Shown: piece by piece, positions 7,170-16,276 of the stretch
Layout of the letters: every line of letters starts with the position of its first letter
Numbering within the stretch: the first letter of the stretch is position 1
Source: Betaproteobacteria bacterium
GTDB lineage: Bacteria; Pseudomonadota; Gammaproteobacteria; Burkholderiales; Burkholderiaceae_A
NCBI GenBank assembly: GCA_018970545.1
Contig: JAGWWC010000006.1
Location: 1-48,056 of the forward strand
Length of the DNA stretch: 48,056 bases
Reading direction: 5' to 3'
Made by a program: the position numbers and the translations under genes
Notes under the pieces: model-generated
What the model saw: the letters and a program-made list of their open reading frames with translations, nothing else
Database searches by the model: none
What the model was told of the DNA's origin: nothing

Positions 7170-8123
7170 ATGCCCACGCCTGCACCTCTATTGGATACAA
7201 AACTGCTGCGCATACTGGATGAGATCCTTACGCAGAGAAACGTCTCAAAAGCGGCTCGTAATCTCGGCATGTCTCAGCCTGCGGTCAGCGCGGCATTAAA
7301 AAAAATCAGGGAGGCAGTTAAAGACCCCCTGGTTGTTTCCGATGGCAAGGGATTGGTACTCACGACCCGGGCCCAGCAGATCCATCCCATGGTCAAGCAG
7401 GCGCTGGCCAACATCGAGGCCGTGGTGTCTTCCAGCGTTCCATTTGATCCGGGCTCAGCAGACAACATGTTTAAAATTGCGTCCTCCGATAATGTGGTGC
7501 ATCACGTCTTTACTGAGCTCATTTCAGAGGTCCACCGCACCGCGCCGAAGATTTCACTGGAATTTAGTGCTTTTGGTCAGAACTTCGATCCCTTCACCGC
7601 ATTGAAAGAAGGCCAGATTGATGTTGTGATCGGGAATTGGGCTGAGCTTCCGGAAAATTTGCATGCCAGCCTGCTGTATGAGGATAAAATGGTCTGCTTG
7701 CTTCGGCGGGACCATCCGCTCGCATCGGGCATGACCCGAGATCAGTACTTAGCAGCCGACCATATCGGGCCAACGCCGCACTCGGTTGGCAAGCGGGGCG
7801 TTGTTGATCAATACCTAAGCCGGCATCGCCTTAAGCGCAACCTGAAGACCTGTGTCCCATTTTTTAGCCTCACGCCCTATGCGCTGGTCAACACCGATTT
7901 GATTGCCACCATGAATGAAAGCATGGCCCGGTTTTATGCCGAGTCCTTAGGCCTGCGCGTGGTGGATGCGCCGCTACCGTTTCCTGGGGTCCGCTATGTC
8001 CAGCTGTGGCATGACCGAACCCATTCGAGCCCGGCGCTGGGCTGGCTGCGCAGCAAGATCTCCCAGGCTGCAGACCGTGTTCCTGGGGCGGCAAAGCGGC
8101 CAGGTATAAAGAAGTCCATATAG
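7170..8123 (+). CDS. LysR-family regulator of the urate/ureide genes
   Basis: A 317-residue LysR protein with helix-turn-helix at about 15-70 (RNVSKAARNLGMSQPAVSAA) and effector domain from about 95. It resembles the NodD/PcaQ-like branch that begins with LLRILDEIL. It is followed, in the same direction, by the HIU hydrolase gene and the other ureide genes, so control of purine catabolism is likely; the inducer is unknown. Only 39 bases separate it from the maleylpyruvate isomerase gene. The 72-base gap after it holds a GC-rich imperfect hairpin near 8134-8161. Confidence 0.85.
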   Translation: MPTPAPLLDTKLLRILDEILTQRNVSKAARNLGMSQPAVSAALKKIREAVKDPLVVSDGKGLVLTTRAQQIHPMVKQALANIEAVVSSSVPFDPGSADNMFKIASSDNVVHHVFTELISEVHRTAPKISLEFSAFGQNFDPFTALKEGQIDVVIGNWAELPENLHASLLYEDKMVCLLRRDHPLASGMTRDQYLAADHIGPTPHSVGKRGVVDQYLSRHRLKRNLKTCVPFFSLTPYALVNTDLIATMNESMARFYAESLGLRVVDAPLPFPGVRYVQLWHDRTHSSPALGWLRSKISQAADRVPGAAKRPGIKKSI

Positions 8124-8195
8124 GATTTATTCTTGGCCCCGGTGGCTGCAGGCCGCGGCCCCCCGTAGACTTACCGAAACTGAAGGGAGGTGACC

Positions 8196-8546
8196 ATGGG
8201 CAAGCTGACAACCCATGTTCTCGATACTGCAAATGGCGTTCCGGGTGCTGGGATCTCGGTTCGGCTTTTCCGAATTGAGGGCAGCCGCAAAGAGTTAAAA
8301 GCAGTCAAGACCAATCACGATGGCCGTTGTGATCAGCCCCTGCTGGAGGGCGATGCACTGGTTGCAGGTATTTATGAGTTGGAATTTGCTGCGGGCGAGT
8401 ATTTCCGTGCTCGCGGCGCACCCCTTGCGCAGCCGCCGTTTGTTGGCGATGTGGTGCTGCGTTTTGGAATTGGTGACGGCAGTCAGCACTATCACGTACC
8501 CCTTTTGGTTTCACCGTGGAGTTACTCCACCTATCGCGGCAGCTAA
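8196..8546 (+). CDS. uraH: 5-Hydroxyisourate hydrolase (transthyretin-like)
   Basis: The 116-residue protein hydrolyses 5-hydroxyisourate, the product of urate oxidation, to OHCU. It begins KLTTHVLDT with His7, has HYHVPLL with His98, and ends in the family signature YRGS. I chose the ATG at 8196, six bases after a GGGAGG ribosome site; the in-frame GTG at 8190 is part of that site. It is first of the enzyme genes in the ureide operon and is followed by puuD. Confidence 0.95.
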   Translation: MGKLTTHVLDTANGVPGAGISVRLFRIEGSRKELKAVKTNHDGRCDQPLLEGDALVAGIYELEFAAGEYFRARGAPLAQPPFVGDVVLRFGIGDGSQHYHVPLLVSPWSYSTYRGS

Positions 8547-8577
8547 ACCTCCCCGATAGCGGGATTGCGGAGAACTT

Positions 8578-9771
8578 ATGGACGCCTATTTGCTTGACTG
8601 GGTCAATCTTTTACTGCGTTGGGCCCACCTCATCGTCGGCATCGCCTGGATTGGTGCTTCGTTTTATTTCGTGATGCTGGATAACTCGCTGACAGCGCCA
8701 AAAAAAGCGGAAGACGCGCAGCGTGGCGTCCACGGCGAGCTCTGGGCGGTACACGGCGGAGGCTTTTATTGCAGCCAGAAGTTTCTGACAGGGCCAAAAG
8801 GCGAGCCGCTGAGCGATAACTTGCATTGGTCGAAGTGGGAGGCCTATTCCACCTGGATCACCGGCATGGCCTTATTGGCGCTGATTTACTGGGTTGGGGC
8901 CTCCACCCATCTGGTCGATGCGCGCGTGATGGCGCTCAGCCCAATGACGGCCGTTTTGGTTTCAATTGGCTTTCTGAGTTTAGGCTGGGTTGTTTACGAT
9001 GTGTTGTGCAGAAATCTGGTGGGCCGAGACGGGCTTTTGGCCCTGCTGGTGTTTGTGTTCGTGATGCTCTGTAATTACGGGCTGCATCAGATCTTCTCTG
9101 CCCGGGGTGCCTATATTCACGTGGGGGCGATGCTTGGCACCATGATGGCGGCCAATGTCTTTTTTCACATCATTCCGGGTCAAAAACGGATGGTGGAGCA
9201 GATTCGGGCGGGCCAACCGGTGGATTCACAGCCCGGAATCATTGGTAAGCAGCGTTCGGTGCACAACACATATTTCACGCTGCCGGTGCTGTTCATCATG
9301 ATCAGCAATCACTATCCGATGACCTACTCCCATAAGTACGGCTGGCTGGTGTTGGCCATCATCATGCTGGCGGGTGTCTTGATTCGGCAATTCTTTGTGC
9401 TGCGGCATCGCGGCGAGGTGAAGTGGTGGCTGCCACTTTCAGGCATTGCGCTGCTGGCTGCGCTGGTGGTGCTGATGGCGCCCAAACCCATTGACGCCAC
9501 GGGCCGCAAAGTGTCTTTCGCCGAGCTCAACACCGTCATTCAGAAGCACTGCACGGTATGTCATGCAGAAAAACCTTCTTGGGCAGGTTTTGCCCAGGCC
9601 CCAAAGGGCGTGATGCTTCAGAATCCGGAGCAGATTTCCCAGCATGCTGCCAAGATTGCGGAGACCGTGGCAAGCGGCTATATGCCGCTTGCCAATGTGA
9701 CTCAGATGAGCGATGAGGAGCGCCGAATCATTGCCGCCTGGGCAGCCCAAGGGTCGAACACAAAAAATTAA
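8578..9771 (+). CDS. puuD: Membrane urate hydroxylase with C-terminal cytochrome c (PuuD)
   Basis: A 397-residue integral membrane enzyme that oxidises urate to 5-hydroxyisourate without making hydrogen peroxide, passing electrons to the respiratory chain. The first ~310 residues contain about eight hydrophobic helices (for example LLLRWAHLIVGIAWIGASFY) with conserved His and Trp. The C-terminal part is a cytochrome c domain with CTVCH (Cys325, Cys328, His329) and probable axial Met369 in GYMPLAN. It fits between HIU hydrolase and OHCU decarboxylase and replaces soluble uricase, none of which is seen here. Confidence 0.93.
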   Translation: MDAYLLDWVNLLLRWAHLIVGIAWIGASFYFVMLDNSLTAPKKAEDAQRGVHGELWAVHGGGFYCSQKFLTGPKGEPLSDNLHWSKWEAYSTWITGMALLALIYWVGASTHLVDARVMALSPMTAVLVSIGFLSLGWVVYDVLCRNLVGRDGLLALLVFVFVMLCNYGLHQIFSARGAYIHVGAMLGTMMAANVFFHIIPGQKRMVEQIRAGQPVDSQPGIIGKQRSVHNTYFTLPVLFIMISNHYPMTYSHKYGWLVLAIIMLAGVLIRQFFVLRHRGEVKWWLPLSGIALLAALVVLMAPKPIDATGRKVSFAELNTVIQKHCTVCHAEKPSWAGFAQAPKGVMLQNPEQISQHAAKIAETVASGYMPLANVTQMSDEERRIIAAWAAQGSNTKN

Positions 9772-9785
9772 TTTGCATTTTCGCC

Positions 9786-10322
9786 ATGATCCAATCTACG
9801 ACTGACGTACTCCAAAATGGCAAGATTCTTGCGCTTTGTCAGCGCGGCAAGCAGGCCTTTCAGGCGCAGCTCGACGGTATCTACGAGCATTCGCCCTGGA
9901 TCGCTGAGCGGGCCTGGGCCCATCAGCCTTTTGAGAGCTTGGATGCCCTACATGCAGCGCTGGTTGTGGTGGTCAAGCAGGCAAGCCGTGATGAGCAGCT
10001 GGGCCTAATTCGGGCCCACCCGGAGCTTGCCGGCAAAGAGGCCGAGGCTGGTGCGTTGACCGCTGCCTCAACCGCCGAGCAGCGGGGCGCCGGGCTCAAT
10101 GAGTGCACTCGAGAGGAATTACAACGTCTACGAGAGCTAAACGCCGGTTATCGGGCCAAGTTTGGTTTTCCATTTGTGATTGCGGTGAAGGGCTTAACCC
10201 GCACACAAATCATGGAGGCGATGCAGGCCCGGACCGCCAATAGCCTTGAGATTGAATTTCAGGCCTGCCTGGAGCAGATCTATAAAATAGCCCGCTTTCG
10301 GCTCGATACTTTATTCCAATGA
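9786..10322 (+). CDS. uraD: OHCU decarboxylase
   Basis: A 178-residue enzyme that decarboxylates 2-oxo-4-hydroxy-4-carboxy-5-ureidoimidazoline to S-allantoin. Family marks are LIRAHPELAG with His78 and Glu80, the STAEQRGAGL stretch around 95-104, and KFGFPFVIAVKG at 125-136. It sits 14 bases after puuD and overlaps the start of the allantoinase gene by four bases (ATGA), so translation is coupled. Confidence 0.95.
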   Translation: MIQSTTDVLQNGKILALCQRGKQAFQAQLDGIYEHSPWIAERAWAHQPFESLDALHAALVVVVKQASRDEQLGLIRAHPELAGKEAEAGALTAASTAEQRGAGLNECTREELQRLRELNAGYRAKFGFPFVIAVKGLTRTQIMEAMQARTANSLEIEFQACLEQIYKIARFRLDTLFQ

Positions 10323-11278
10323 TGTCAAACCGTAAGCCAAGCACTGCGCAGGCCCTCTATCCAAGAGATTTAATTGGCTATGGCCGTAATCCGCCGCAGG
10401 CCCGTTGGCCGGGCAAGGCCCGCATCGCGGTCCAATTTGTGCTCAATTATGAGGAAGGCGGAGAGAACTCCGTGTTGCACGGCGATGCCGGCAGCGAGCA
10501 GTTTTTGTCGGAGCTTTTTGCGCCAGCCAGCTATTCGGATCGTCACCTGTCCATGGAAAGTATTTATGAGTATGGATCCCGTGTTGGGGTGTGGCGCTTT
10601 TTACGTGAGTTCGAGCGCCGTGACCTGCCAATGACAATCTTCGGCGTGGCCATGGCCTTGCAACGCCATCCGGAACTCACCCAGGCGTTTTCCGAACTCG
10701 GCCACGAAATCGCCTGCCATGGCTGGCGCTGGATTCATTATCAGAGTGTGGATGAGGCCATCGAGCGGGAGCACATGCTGCGGGGTACGGAAATTATTCG
10801 CCAACTCATCGGAGAGATGCCCCTCGGCTGGTATACCGGCAGGGATTCGCCAAACACGCGACGGCTCTTGGTCGAGCAGGGCGGCTATCTCTATGACTCG
10901 GATTACTACGGTGATGACCTTCCGTTTTGGATGGAGGTCAAAAAATTCAATGGTGAGTCGGCGCCCCATCTGGTGGTGCCCTATACCCTGGACACCAATG
11001 ACATGCGCTTTGCTTTGCCGCAGGGTTTTTCACACGGCGATGAATTCTTCGAGTACTTGCGGGATGCGTTTGATGTCATGTACGCCGAGGGCGAGGAGCA
11101 TCCCTCAATGATGAGCATTGGAATGCATTGCCGACTGTTGGGGCGCCCAGCGCGCTTTAAGGCCTTGCAGAGGTTTTTAGATCATATTGAAAAGCATGAT
11201 CGGGTCTGGGTCTGTCGCAGAATCGATATCGCCAAGCATTGGATCAAAGAGCATCCCTTTAAAAGTAGTGAAACCTAA
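10319..11278 (+). CDS. puuE: Allantoinase, polysaccharide-deacetylase type (PuuE)
   Basis: A 319-residue allantoinase of the PuuE kind, which belongs to the NodB/polysaccharide deacetylase fold and not the amidohydrolase fold. Marks include YPRDLIGYGRNPP near the start, VQFVLNYEEGGENS, the HEIACHGWRWIHYQ segment and GWYTGRDSPNTRRLL. It opens allantoin to allantoate. The first of two adjacent ATG codons overlaps the uraD stop. Twelve bases separate it from the allantoicase gene. Confidence 0.95.
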   Translation: MMSNRKPSTAQALYPRDLIGYGRNPPQARWPGKARIAVQFVLNYEEGGENSVLHGDAGSEQFLSELFAPASYSDRHLSMESIYEYGSRVGVWRFLREFERRDLPMTIFGVAMALQRHPELTQAFSELGHEIACHGWRWIHYQSVDEAIEREHMLRGTEIIRQLIGEMPLGWYTGRDSPNTRRLLVEQGGYLYDSDYYGDDLPFWMEVKKFNGESAPHLVVPYTLDTNDMRFALPQGFSHGDEFFEYLRDAFDVMYAEGEEHPSMMSIGMHCRLLGRPARFKALQRFLDHIEKHDRVWVCRRIDIAKHWIKEHPFKSSET

Positions 11279-11290
11279 TCAGGAGAATGT

Positions 11291-12334
11291 ATGGCAAGTC
11301 ATGTAGCGGGCCCTCCCATCATCGCGCCGGCAGCAGAGCTGCCAGAGTGGGCAAAGCGCTCGGTTGATCTTGCGAACCCACGCCTTGGCGCCAAGGCGCT
11401 TTTTGCTAGTGATGATTTTTTTGCTGAAGTCGGGCGGATGCTCAATCCGGAGCCGGCCCAATTTATTCCTGGAAAATTTGACACCAATGGCAAGTGGATG
11501 GATGGCTGGGAGTCGCGGCGAAAGCGGGTGGCCGGCCATGATTGGGCCTTTGTGCGGCTCGGCGTCAAAGGCGTGATCCGTGGTTTTGATGTCGATACAA
11601 GTCACTTCACGGGTAACTATCCGCCTGCGGTCTCGATAGAGGCAACAGTCTCTGCAACCGATGACAGCGAGCAATTAAAGTCGGCGACTTGGACCGAGAT
11701 TCTGCCGGCCACCCAGCTTGGGCCAAGTCGGCACCATCTACTGCAAATCGACTCATTAGCTGCCTGGACTCACCTGCGGGTGAATATGTTTCCGGATGGC
11801 GGCATTGCCCGGCTGCGGGTCTATGGCCAGCCTACCGGTGCGCTGGAAAAATACGCCGTCACTGATGTTGTGGATCTCGTGGCCATGGAAAATGGTGGCC
11901 GGCCGGTGTCATGGAACGATGCCAGCTTTGGATCATCGGTTTCCAGTCTGTTGCTGCCCGGCCGCGGCGTGAATATGGGTGACGGATGGGAGACCCGCCG
12001 CCGGCGTGAGCCTGGTAACGACTGGTGTGTGCTGGAGCTCGGCGCGCCCGGCATCGTAGAGAGAATTGAGGTTGATACCGCTTTTTTCAAAGGAAACTTT
12101 CCCGACGGCTGCTCGCTTCAGGCGGCCTTTGTTGAAGGCGGTACCGATCAGTCGATTACTACCCAATCTATGTTTTGGCAGGAGCTCTTGCCGCGCCAAA
12201 AACTACAAATGGATGCAGTGCACAGCTTTGAAAAGGAAGTGGCAAGGCTTGGAAGAATCTCCCATGTCCGGTTTAATATTTTTCCCGATGGCGGCGTCTC
12301 GCGGCTTCGCTTGTTTGGCCGGCTCGGGAAATAG
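11291..12334 (+). CDS. alc: Allantoicase
   Basis: A 347-residue protein built of two allantoicase repeats. The first has GWESRRKR at 72-79 followed by [12 protein letters not shown], and the second GWETRRRR at 232-239 followed by [12 protein letters not shown]; each repeat ends with [13 protein letters not shown]-like sequence. The enzyme splits allantoate to ureidoglycolate and urea. It has an AGGAGAATGT ribosome site and is followed nine bases later by ureidoglycolate lyase. No urease genes are in the window. Confidence 0.96.
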   Translation: MASHVAGPPIIAPAAELPEWAKRSVDLANPRLGAKALFASDDFFAEVGRMLNPEPAQFIPGKFDTNGKWMDGWESRRKRVAGHDWAFVRLGVKGVIRGFDVDTSHFTGNYPPAVSIEATVSATDDSEQLKSATWTEILPATQLGPSRHHLLQIDSLAAWTHLRVNMFPDGGIARLRVYGQPTGALEKYAVTDVVDLVAMENGGRPVSWNDASFGSSVSSLLLPGRGVNMGDGWETRRRREPGNDWCVLELGAPGIVERIEVDTAFFKGNFPDGCSLQAAFVEGGTDQSITTQSMFWQELLPRQKLQMDAVHSFEKEVARLGRISHVRFNIFPDGGVSRLRLFGRLGK

Positions 12335-12343
12335 GGGCCATTC

Positions 12344-12841
12344 ATGATTGAGTTGAAATGTGAATTGCTGACCCGTGAGGCCTTTGCTCCATTTGGCGAT
12401 GTTATCGAGGCAAGCGATGCGGTAAAACACTTCACGATCAATGCGGGTAACACCGAGCGCTATCACGATCTTGCAGAACTTCATGTTGGGCAGGACGGCA
12501 AGGCCATCGTGTCGATTTTCCGCGGCCAGCCGCGCGTACTTCCCTTTATTGTTTCCATGATGGAGCGTCACCCAAAAGGAAGCCAGGCCTTTGTGCCGAT
12601 GTCGGGCCGGCCCTATCTGGTCGTTGTGGCGGATCCGAAAAGCGCACCCGGCGCAAAAGATCTGCGTTGTTTTCTGGCCCGCGCGGATCAGGGCGTGAAC
12701 TATGCACCGGGTGTCTGGCATCACCCTCTGCTTGCATTGCAGGAGACCTCGGATTTTCTGGTCGTGGATCGCAGCGGACCGGGCGATAACTGCGACGAAG
12801 TGCCGCTAACTGAATCCGCAGTCATTCGCGCGCTCGGCTAA
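12344..12841 (+). CDS. allA: Ureidoglycolate lyase
   Basis: A 165-residue AllA-family cupin-like enzyme that cleaves ureidoglycolate to glyoxylate and urea. It shows REAFAPFGDVIE, FRGQPRVLPF, MERHPKGSQAFVPM and GVNYAPGVWHHPLLAL, all typical. It is the last enzyme in the route and gives the glyoxylate that gcl, hyi and glxR at the right end can use. Confidence 0.95.
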   Translation: MIELKCELLTREAFAPFGDVIEASDAVKHFTINAGNTERYHDLAELHVGQDGKAIVSIFRGQPRVLPFIVSMMERHPKGSQAFVPMSGRPYLVVVADPKSAPGAKDLRCFLARADQGVNYAPGVWHHPLLALQETSDFLVVDRSGPGDNCDEVPLTESAVIRALG

Positions 12842-12969
12842 TTCGGTCATCGCGCCAGCGATACTAAATTCGATATACCCCCTATTTGCGGCCGTTAGCA
12901 GCACGATAGTTTTTCGTCTCTACACTTTCTAAAGGGCACCTCGAGTGCTGATTAAAAGAGGAGACAACA

Positions 12970-14493
12970 ATGTCGCAGGCAGCAACGATGAACGACAACT
13001 CATCGCCGCATCCGGTAGATGAGAAGATTCCCGTAGGTCGGCGTTTTACGCTTGGAATACAGCATGTTCTGGTGATGTATGCCGGCGCTGTAGCGGTGCC
13101 CTTGATTGTGGGCCGCGCACTCAAACTCAGTCCCGAGCAGGTTGCGATGCTGATCTCCGCAGATCTTTTCTGCTGCGGACTGGTTACCCTGATTCAATCG
13201 CTGGGCTTTGGCCGCTATTTCGGCATCAAACTGCCCGTGATGATGGGGGTGACCTTTGCTGCTGTTGGCCCGATGGTGGCGATGGCCAATGTTCAAAGTG
13301 GTCCGGAGGGCGCCCGAGCGATTTTCGGGGCGATTATCGGCGCCGGAATTTTGTCGATTCTGCTGGCGCCTTTAATGAGTCGGCTACTGCGTTATTTTCC
13401 GCCAGTGGTCACCGGGACCATCATTGCGATTATTGGTATCAGCCTGATGCGTGTCGGTGTGGGCTGGGCAATGGGCGGGCCTGCACCGCTGGCACAGTCC
13501 CCTGATGTCGCCAAACTCGCGGTCATGGTGGATAAGGCCAAGGAGACTGCAGCGGCCGCAGCGGCCAATGCATCTCCAGGCGCAGCACCGCCTGTGATGC
13601 GACTGCCGGGACCGATTCCGATGTTGGATAACCCGAATTACGCTGCGCTGGATAACCTAGCGATTGCCGGATTTGTGTTGCTAGTGATTGTGCTGCTGGT
13701 CCGGTATGGCAAGGGCTTTGTTTCGAATATCGCCGTGCTCTTGGGTATTGTTGCAGGCTGCGTTGTCGCATCAATGATTGGCAAGATGCATTTTGATAAG
13801 GTCGCCAAGGCCCCATGGTTTGAAGTCGTGACTCCATTGGCGTTTGGGACGCCGACTTTTGATCCGATCATGATCTTCACGATGACACTGGTAATGATTG
13901 TGGTGATGATTGAGTCAACGGGCATGTTTCTCGCGCTTGGTGATATCACCGGTAAAAAGATCTCACGTGATGCCCTGACCGCAGGCCTCAGAACCGATGG
14001 TCTGGGCACGCTGATCGGTGGCGTTTTCAATACCTTCCCTTACACCAGCTTCTCGCAAAATGTGGGGCTTGTGGGCGTCACAGGTGTGAAGAGCCGATAT
14101 GTCTGCGTCGCTGCGGGCATCATCATGGTGGTGCTGGGCCTGCTGCCCAAGATGGCTGCTTTTGTGGAATCAATTCCGACCTTTGTGCTGGGTGGTGCAG
14201 GGCTTGTGATGTTCGGCATGGTGGCGGCCACCGGTATCCGGATTCTTTCCGCGGTGGATTTCAAAACCAATCGCAATAATCTTTATATCGTTGCGATCTC
14301 GATCGGGGCGGGCCTGATTCCCTTGGTCGCACCGCGTTGGACTCAGCATATGTCCCATAGTCTGCATCCGCTGCTGGAATCCGGGATTCTGCTGACCGCG
14401 ATCACCGCAGTTGTATTGAATCTCTTTTTCAACGGCAGTGGCGGGGACGAGTCGGGTTCAATTGAGGCGGCCAAGGCGGCCGAGGCCCACTAG
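12970..14493 (+). CDS. NCS2-family purine permease (urate/xanthine type)
   Basis: A 507-residue nucleobase:cation symporter with about 12-14 membrane helices. The NAT signature QNVGLVGVTG is present after NTFPYTSFS, and GIQHVLVMYAGAVAVPLIVG marks the first helix. Next to a urate pathway, urate or xanthine uptake is the best guess. A hydrophilic, Ala/Pro-rich loop of about 45 residues (near 180-220, including KETAAAAAANASPGAAPP) separates two helices and is longer than I expect. The ATG at 12970 has an AGAGGAGA site. The 128-base gap before it holds no clear promoter. Confidence 0.92.
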   Translation: MSQAATMNDNSSPHPVDEKIPVGRRFTLGIQHVLVMYAGAVAVPLIVGRALKLSPEQVAMLISADLFCCGLVTLIQSLGFGRYFGIKLPVMMGVTFAAVGPMVAMANVQSGPEGARAIFGAIIGAGILSILLAPLMSRLLRYFPPVVTGTIIAIIGISLMRVGVGWAMGGPAPLAQSPDVAKLAVMVDKAKETAAAAAANASPGAAPPVMRLPGPIPMLDNPNYAALDNLAIAGFVLLVIVLLVRYGKGFVSNIAVLLGIVAGCVVASMIGKMHFDKVAKAPWFEVVTPLAFGTPTFDPIMIFTMTLVMIVVMIESTGMFLALGDITGKKISRDALTAGLRTDGLGTLIGGVFNTFPYTSFSQNVGLVGVTGVKSRYVCVAAGIIMVVLGLLPKMAAFVESIPTFVLGGAGLVMFGMVAATGIRILSAVDFKTNRNNLYIVAISIGAGLIPLVAPRWTQHMSHSLHPLLESGILLTAITAVVLNLFFNGSGGDESGSIEAAKAAEAH

Positions 14494-14520
14494 GCGATTT
14501 GCCGGCGGGCCTTGAAGACG

Positions 14521-14558
14521 GGCCGGGATTGGGGTTTCCCACGGAGACTTTCCCGGCC
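14521..14558 (+). terminator. GC-rich hairpin after the permease gene
   Basis: GGCCGGGA and TCCCGGCC are perfect 8-base arms around a 22-base loop, just after the permease stop. There is no T-run directly after it, so it is at best a weak or factor-assisted terminator, or a 3' stabilising element. Confidence 0.35.
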
Positions 14559-14567
14559 AGATTTCCC

Positions 14568-14573
14568 TATAAT
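14568..14573 (+). promoter_or_regulatory. Consensus -10 element before the TRAP transporter operon
   Basis: An exact TATAAT lies 56 bases before the DctP start, in otherwise non-coding sequence. No good -35 is visible at the usual distance, so an activator may be needed. It suggests that the TRAP genes have their own promoter separate from the ureide genes. Confidence 0.45.
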
Positions 14574-14628
14574 CTGTATGGCACAAATAACTGCCGGCTC
14601 ATTGGCGTCACAAAGGGAGACAAGCATC

Positions 14629-15681
14629 GTGAAGCGCACCTCTATTTACTCGGCCCTCGCGCTGGCCGCTGGCCTGATTGGAACCACCCTGCCTGCACAG
14701 GCCCAGACCGCACAGCAGCCCATCATCTTGAAGGTCCACCACTTCCTGGGGCCACAGTCGATTCAGCACACCACCATGCTCGGCGATTGGTGCAAAGCGC
14801 TGGCAAGGGATTCGAAAGACCGTCTGCAGTGCCAGATTTTTCCGGCAATGCAGTTAGGCGGCACACCACCGCAGCTTTACGATCAGGCCAAAGACGGTGT
14901 GGCCGATGTGGTCTGGACAGTTGCCGGTTATCAGGCTGGTCGATTCCCGCGAACCCAAGTGTTCGAATTGCCTTTTGTGATGACCAATGCCGAGGCCACC
15001 AGCCGCGCCGCGTGGGACTTCGTGCAAAAGCACGCGATGGATGAGCACAAAGACGTCAAGCTCCTGGCCGTTCACGTGCATGGACCCGGCGTGCTGTTTA
15101 CTAGAAATAAGCCCATCAACAAGCTAGAAGACTTAAAGGGCATGAAATTTCGGGCACCAACGGCAAACGTGACTCGCATGATGGGCATCATGGGCGCTAC
15201 CCCGGTGGGAATGCCCGTACCGCAGGTGCCGGAGGCGCTCAGCAAAGGCGTGATTGATGGCGCGGTGATTCCCTATGAAGTCGCGCCCGGCCTCAAAGTA
15301 AATGAACTCACCAAGTTCGCGACCGAGACAGATCCAAAGTTTCCAGCGCTTTACACCACGGTCTTCGTGGTGCCGATGAACAAGGCGAAGTATGACTCTC
15401 TGCCGGCGGACCTGAAGGCGGTAATTGATAAAAACTCCGGCCGTGAGTTCTCTGCCTTCCTGGGCAAGACCCAGTGGGGCAATGATGTGCCTAGCCGCAA
15501 GATCTTCACCCAAACATCGGGTTACACCATTAGCCAGCTTTCGGCAGCCGAGCTGGAGCGGTGGCGTAAGGCAACCAGCGAGATTGACGACGACTGGGTC
15601 GCTGACATGAATAAACGTGGGTTGAATGGCAAGGCCATGCTGCAGGATGCTCTCGGTTTGATTAAGCAGTACACCAAGTAA
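14629..15681 (+). CDS. TRAP transporter substrate-binding protein (DctP family)
   Basis: A 350-residue periplasmic binding protein. I start at GTG 14629: it follows AAAGGGAGA at a good distance and gives a clean signal peptide (KRTSIYSALALAAGLIG, cleaved after AQA). Starting at 14512 would place about 39 unlikely residues before it. The mature part has the DctP pattern: LKVHHFLGPQS, QLGGTPPQLYDQAKDGVADV, and LEDLKGMKFRAPT, where the Arg usually binds a carboxylate. The cargo is probably an organic or aromatic acid. It is followed by a strong hairpin, then by the small and large membrane subunits. Confidence 0.93.
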   Translation: MKRTSIYSALALAAGLIGTTLPAQAQTAQQPIILKVHHFLGPQSIQHTTMLGDWCKALARDSKDRLQCQIFPAMQLGGTPPQLYDQAKDGVADVVWTVAGYQAGRFPRTQVFELPFVMTNAEATSRAAWDFVQKHAMDEHKDVKLLAVHVHGPGVLFTRNKPINKLEDLKGMKFRAPTANVTRMMGIMGATPVGMPVPQVPEALSKGVIDGAVIPYEVAPGLKVNELTKFATETDPKFPALYTTVFVVPMNKAKYDSLPADLKAVIDKNSGREFSAFLGKTQWGNDVPSRKIFTQTSGYTISQLSAAELERWRKATSEIDDDWVADMNKRGLNGKAMLQDALGLIKQYTK

Positions 15682-15689
15682 CGCGAGAT

Positions 15690-15719
15690 CAGATCGCGGC
15701 GCCTTTGCGCCGCGATCTG
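15690..15719 (+). terminator. Strong hairpin between the TRAP binding protein and membrane subunits
   Basis: A perfect 13-base GC-rich stem with a 4-base CTTT loop begins nine bases after the DctP stop, with T-rich sequence shortly downstream (CTTTGATCTCCTTTTTT). It can work as a partial terminator or block 3' decay, so that the binding protein is made in excess over DctQM, as is common in binding-protein transport operons. Confidence 0.75.
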
Positions 15720-15787
15720 CTTTGATCTCCTTTTTTGGATCGCGTGCGATCTTCGAATCCTCCGGTCAGGCTTCCGAGAGCGAATAC

Positions 15788-16276
15788 ATGAGCCACACTC
15801 ATCCGCTGAAACGATTGGCCCGACTCTGCAGTGTAATCGGTGGTGTCGTGATGGTCGCGCTCATGCTGATGACTTGTTACAGCGTGGTGGGTCGGAATTT
15901 CTTTGAGCGGGCGTTAATCGGTGACTTTGAGCTCACAGCAATTTCCTGTGGCTTGGCGATCGCTTTTTTTATGCCGCTGTGCCAGATTGAGCGCGGCAAC
16001 ATCATCGTAGATTTCTTCACTGCTGGCCGCAGCCGCCGGTTTAACCATCGCCTAGATCGTTTTGGTGACGTGCTGATGGCAGCCATTTTCGCTCTGCTCG
16101 CTTGGCGTACTGCAGTCGCCGCGGTGAATGCAAAAGCCAATATGGGCACCTCGATGTTGCTTGGTTTTCCGGACTGGATTGTCTTGGCGGGTATGGCGAT
16201 TCCATTTGCAGTCACCTCGTTCATCGCTTGTTTTCAGGCGGTCGAGCGATTTCAAGCCAGCGAGCCGGAGGCTTGA
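15788..16276 (+). CDS. TRAP transporter small permease subunit (DctQ family)
   Basis: A 162-residue membrane protein with four hydrophobic helices and the DctQ-type segment VVGRNFFERALIGDFELT followed by MPLCQIERGNIIVDFF. I start at the ATG at 15788 (MSHTHPLKRLARLC) because the upstream in-frame TTG at 15722 would overlap the T-run of the hairpin and add unlikely sequence. The stop overlaps the start of the large subunit by one base (TGATG). Confidence 0.92.
   Translation: MSHTHPLKRLARLCSVIGGVVMVALMLMTCYSVVGRNFFERALIGDFELTAISCGLAIAFFMPLCQIERGNIIVDFFTAGRSRRFNHRLDRFGDVLMAAIFALLAWRTAVAAVNAKANMGTSMLLGFPDWIVLAGMAIPFAVTSFIACFQAVERFQASEPEA

Noticed and set aside
8134-8161. GC-rich dyad between the LysR gene and HIU hydrolase
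   Set aside because: The stem has a mismatch and no T-run, so a terminator call is not justified.
12913-12955. Possible promoter and GCAC/GTGC dyad before the purine permease
   Set aside because: Arms are only four bases and no paired -35/-10 hexamers were convincing.
14512-14628. Longer N-terminus for the TRAP binding protein
   Set aside because: It crosses a probable promoter and hairpin and would bury the signal peptide; the GTG at 14629 has a proper ribosome site.
16102-16275. Longer N-terminus for the TRAP large subunit
   Set aside because: It overlaps the small-subunit gene in another frame and reads as non-protein; the TGATG junction gives the normal family start.
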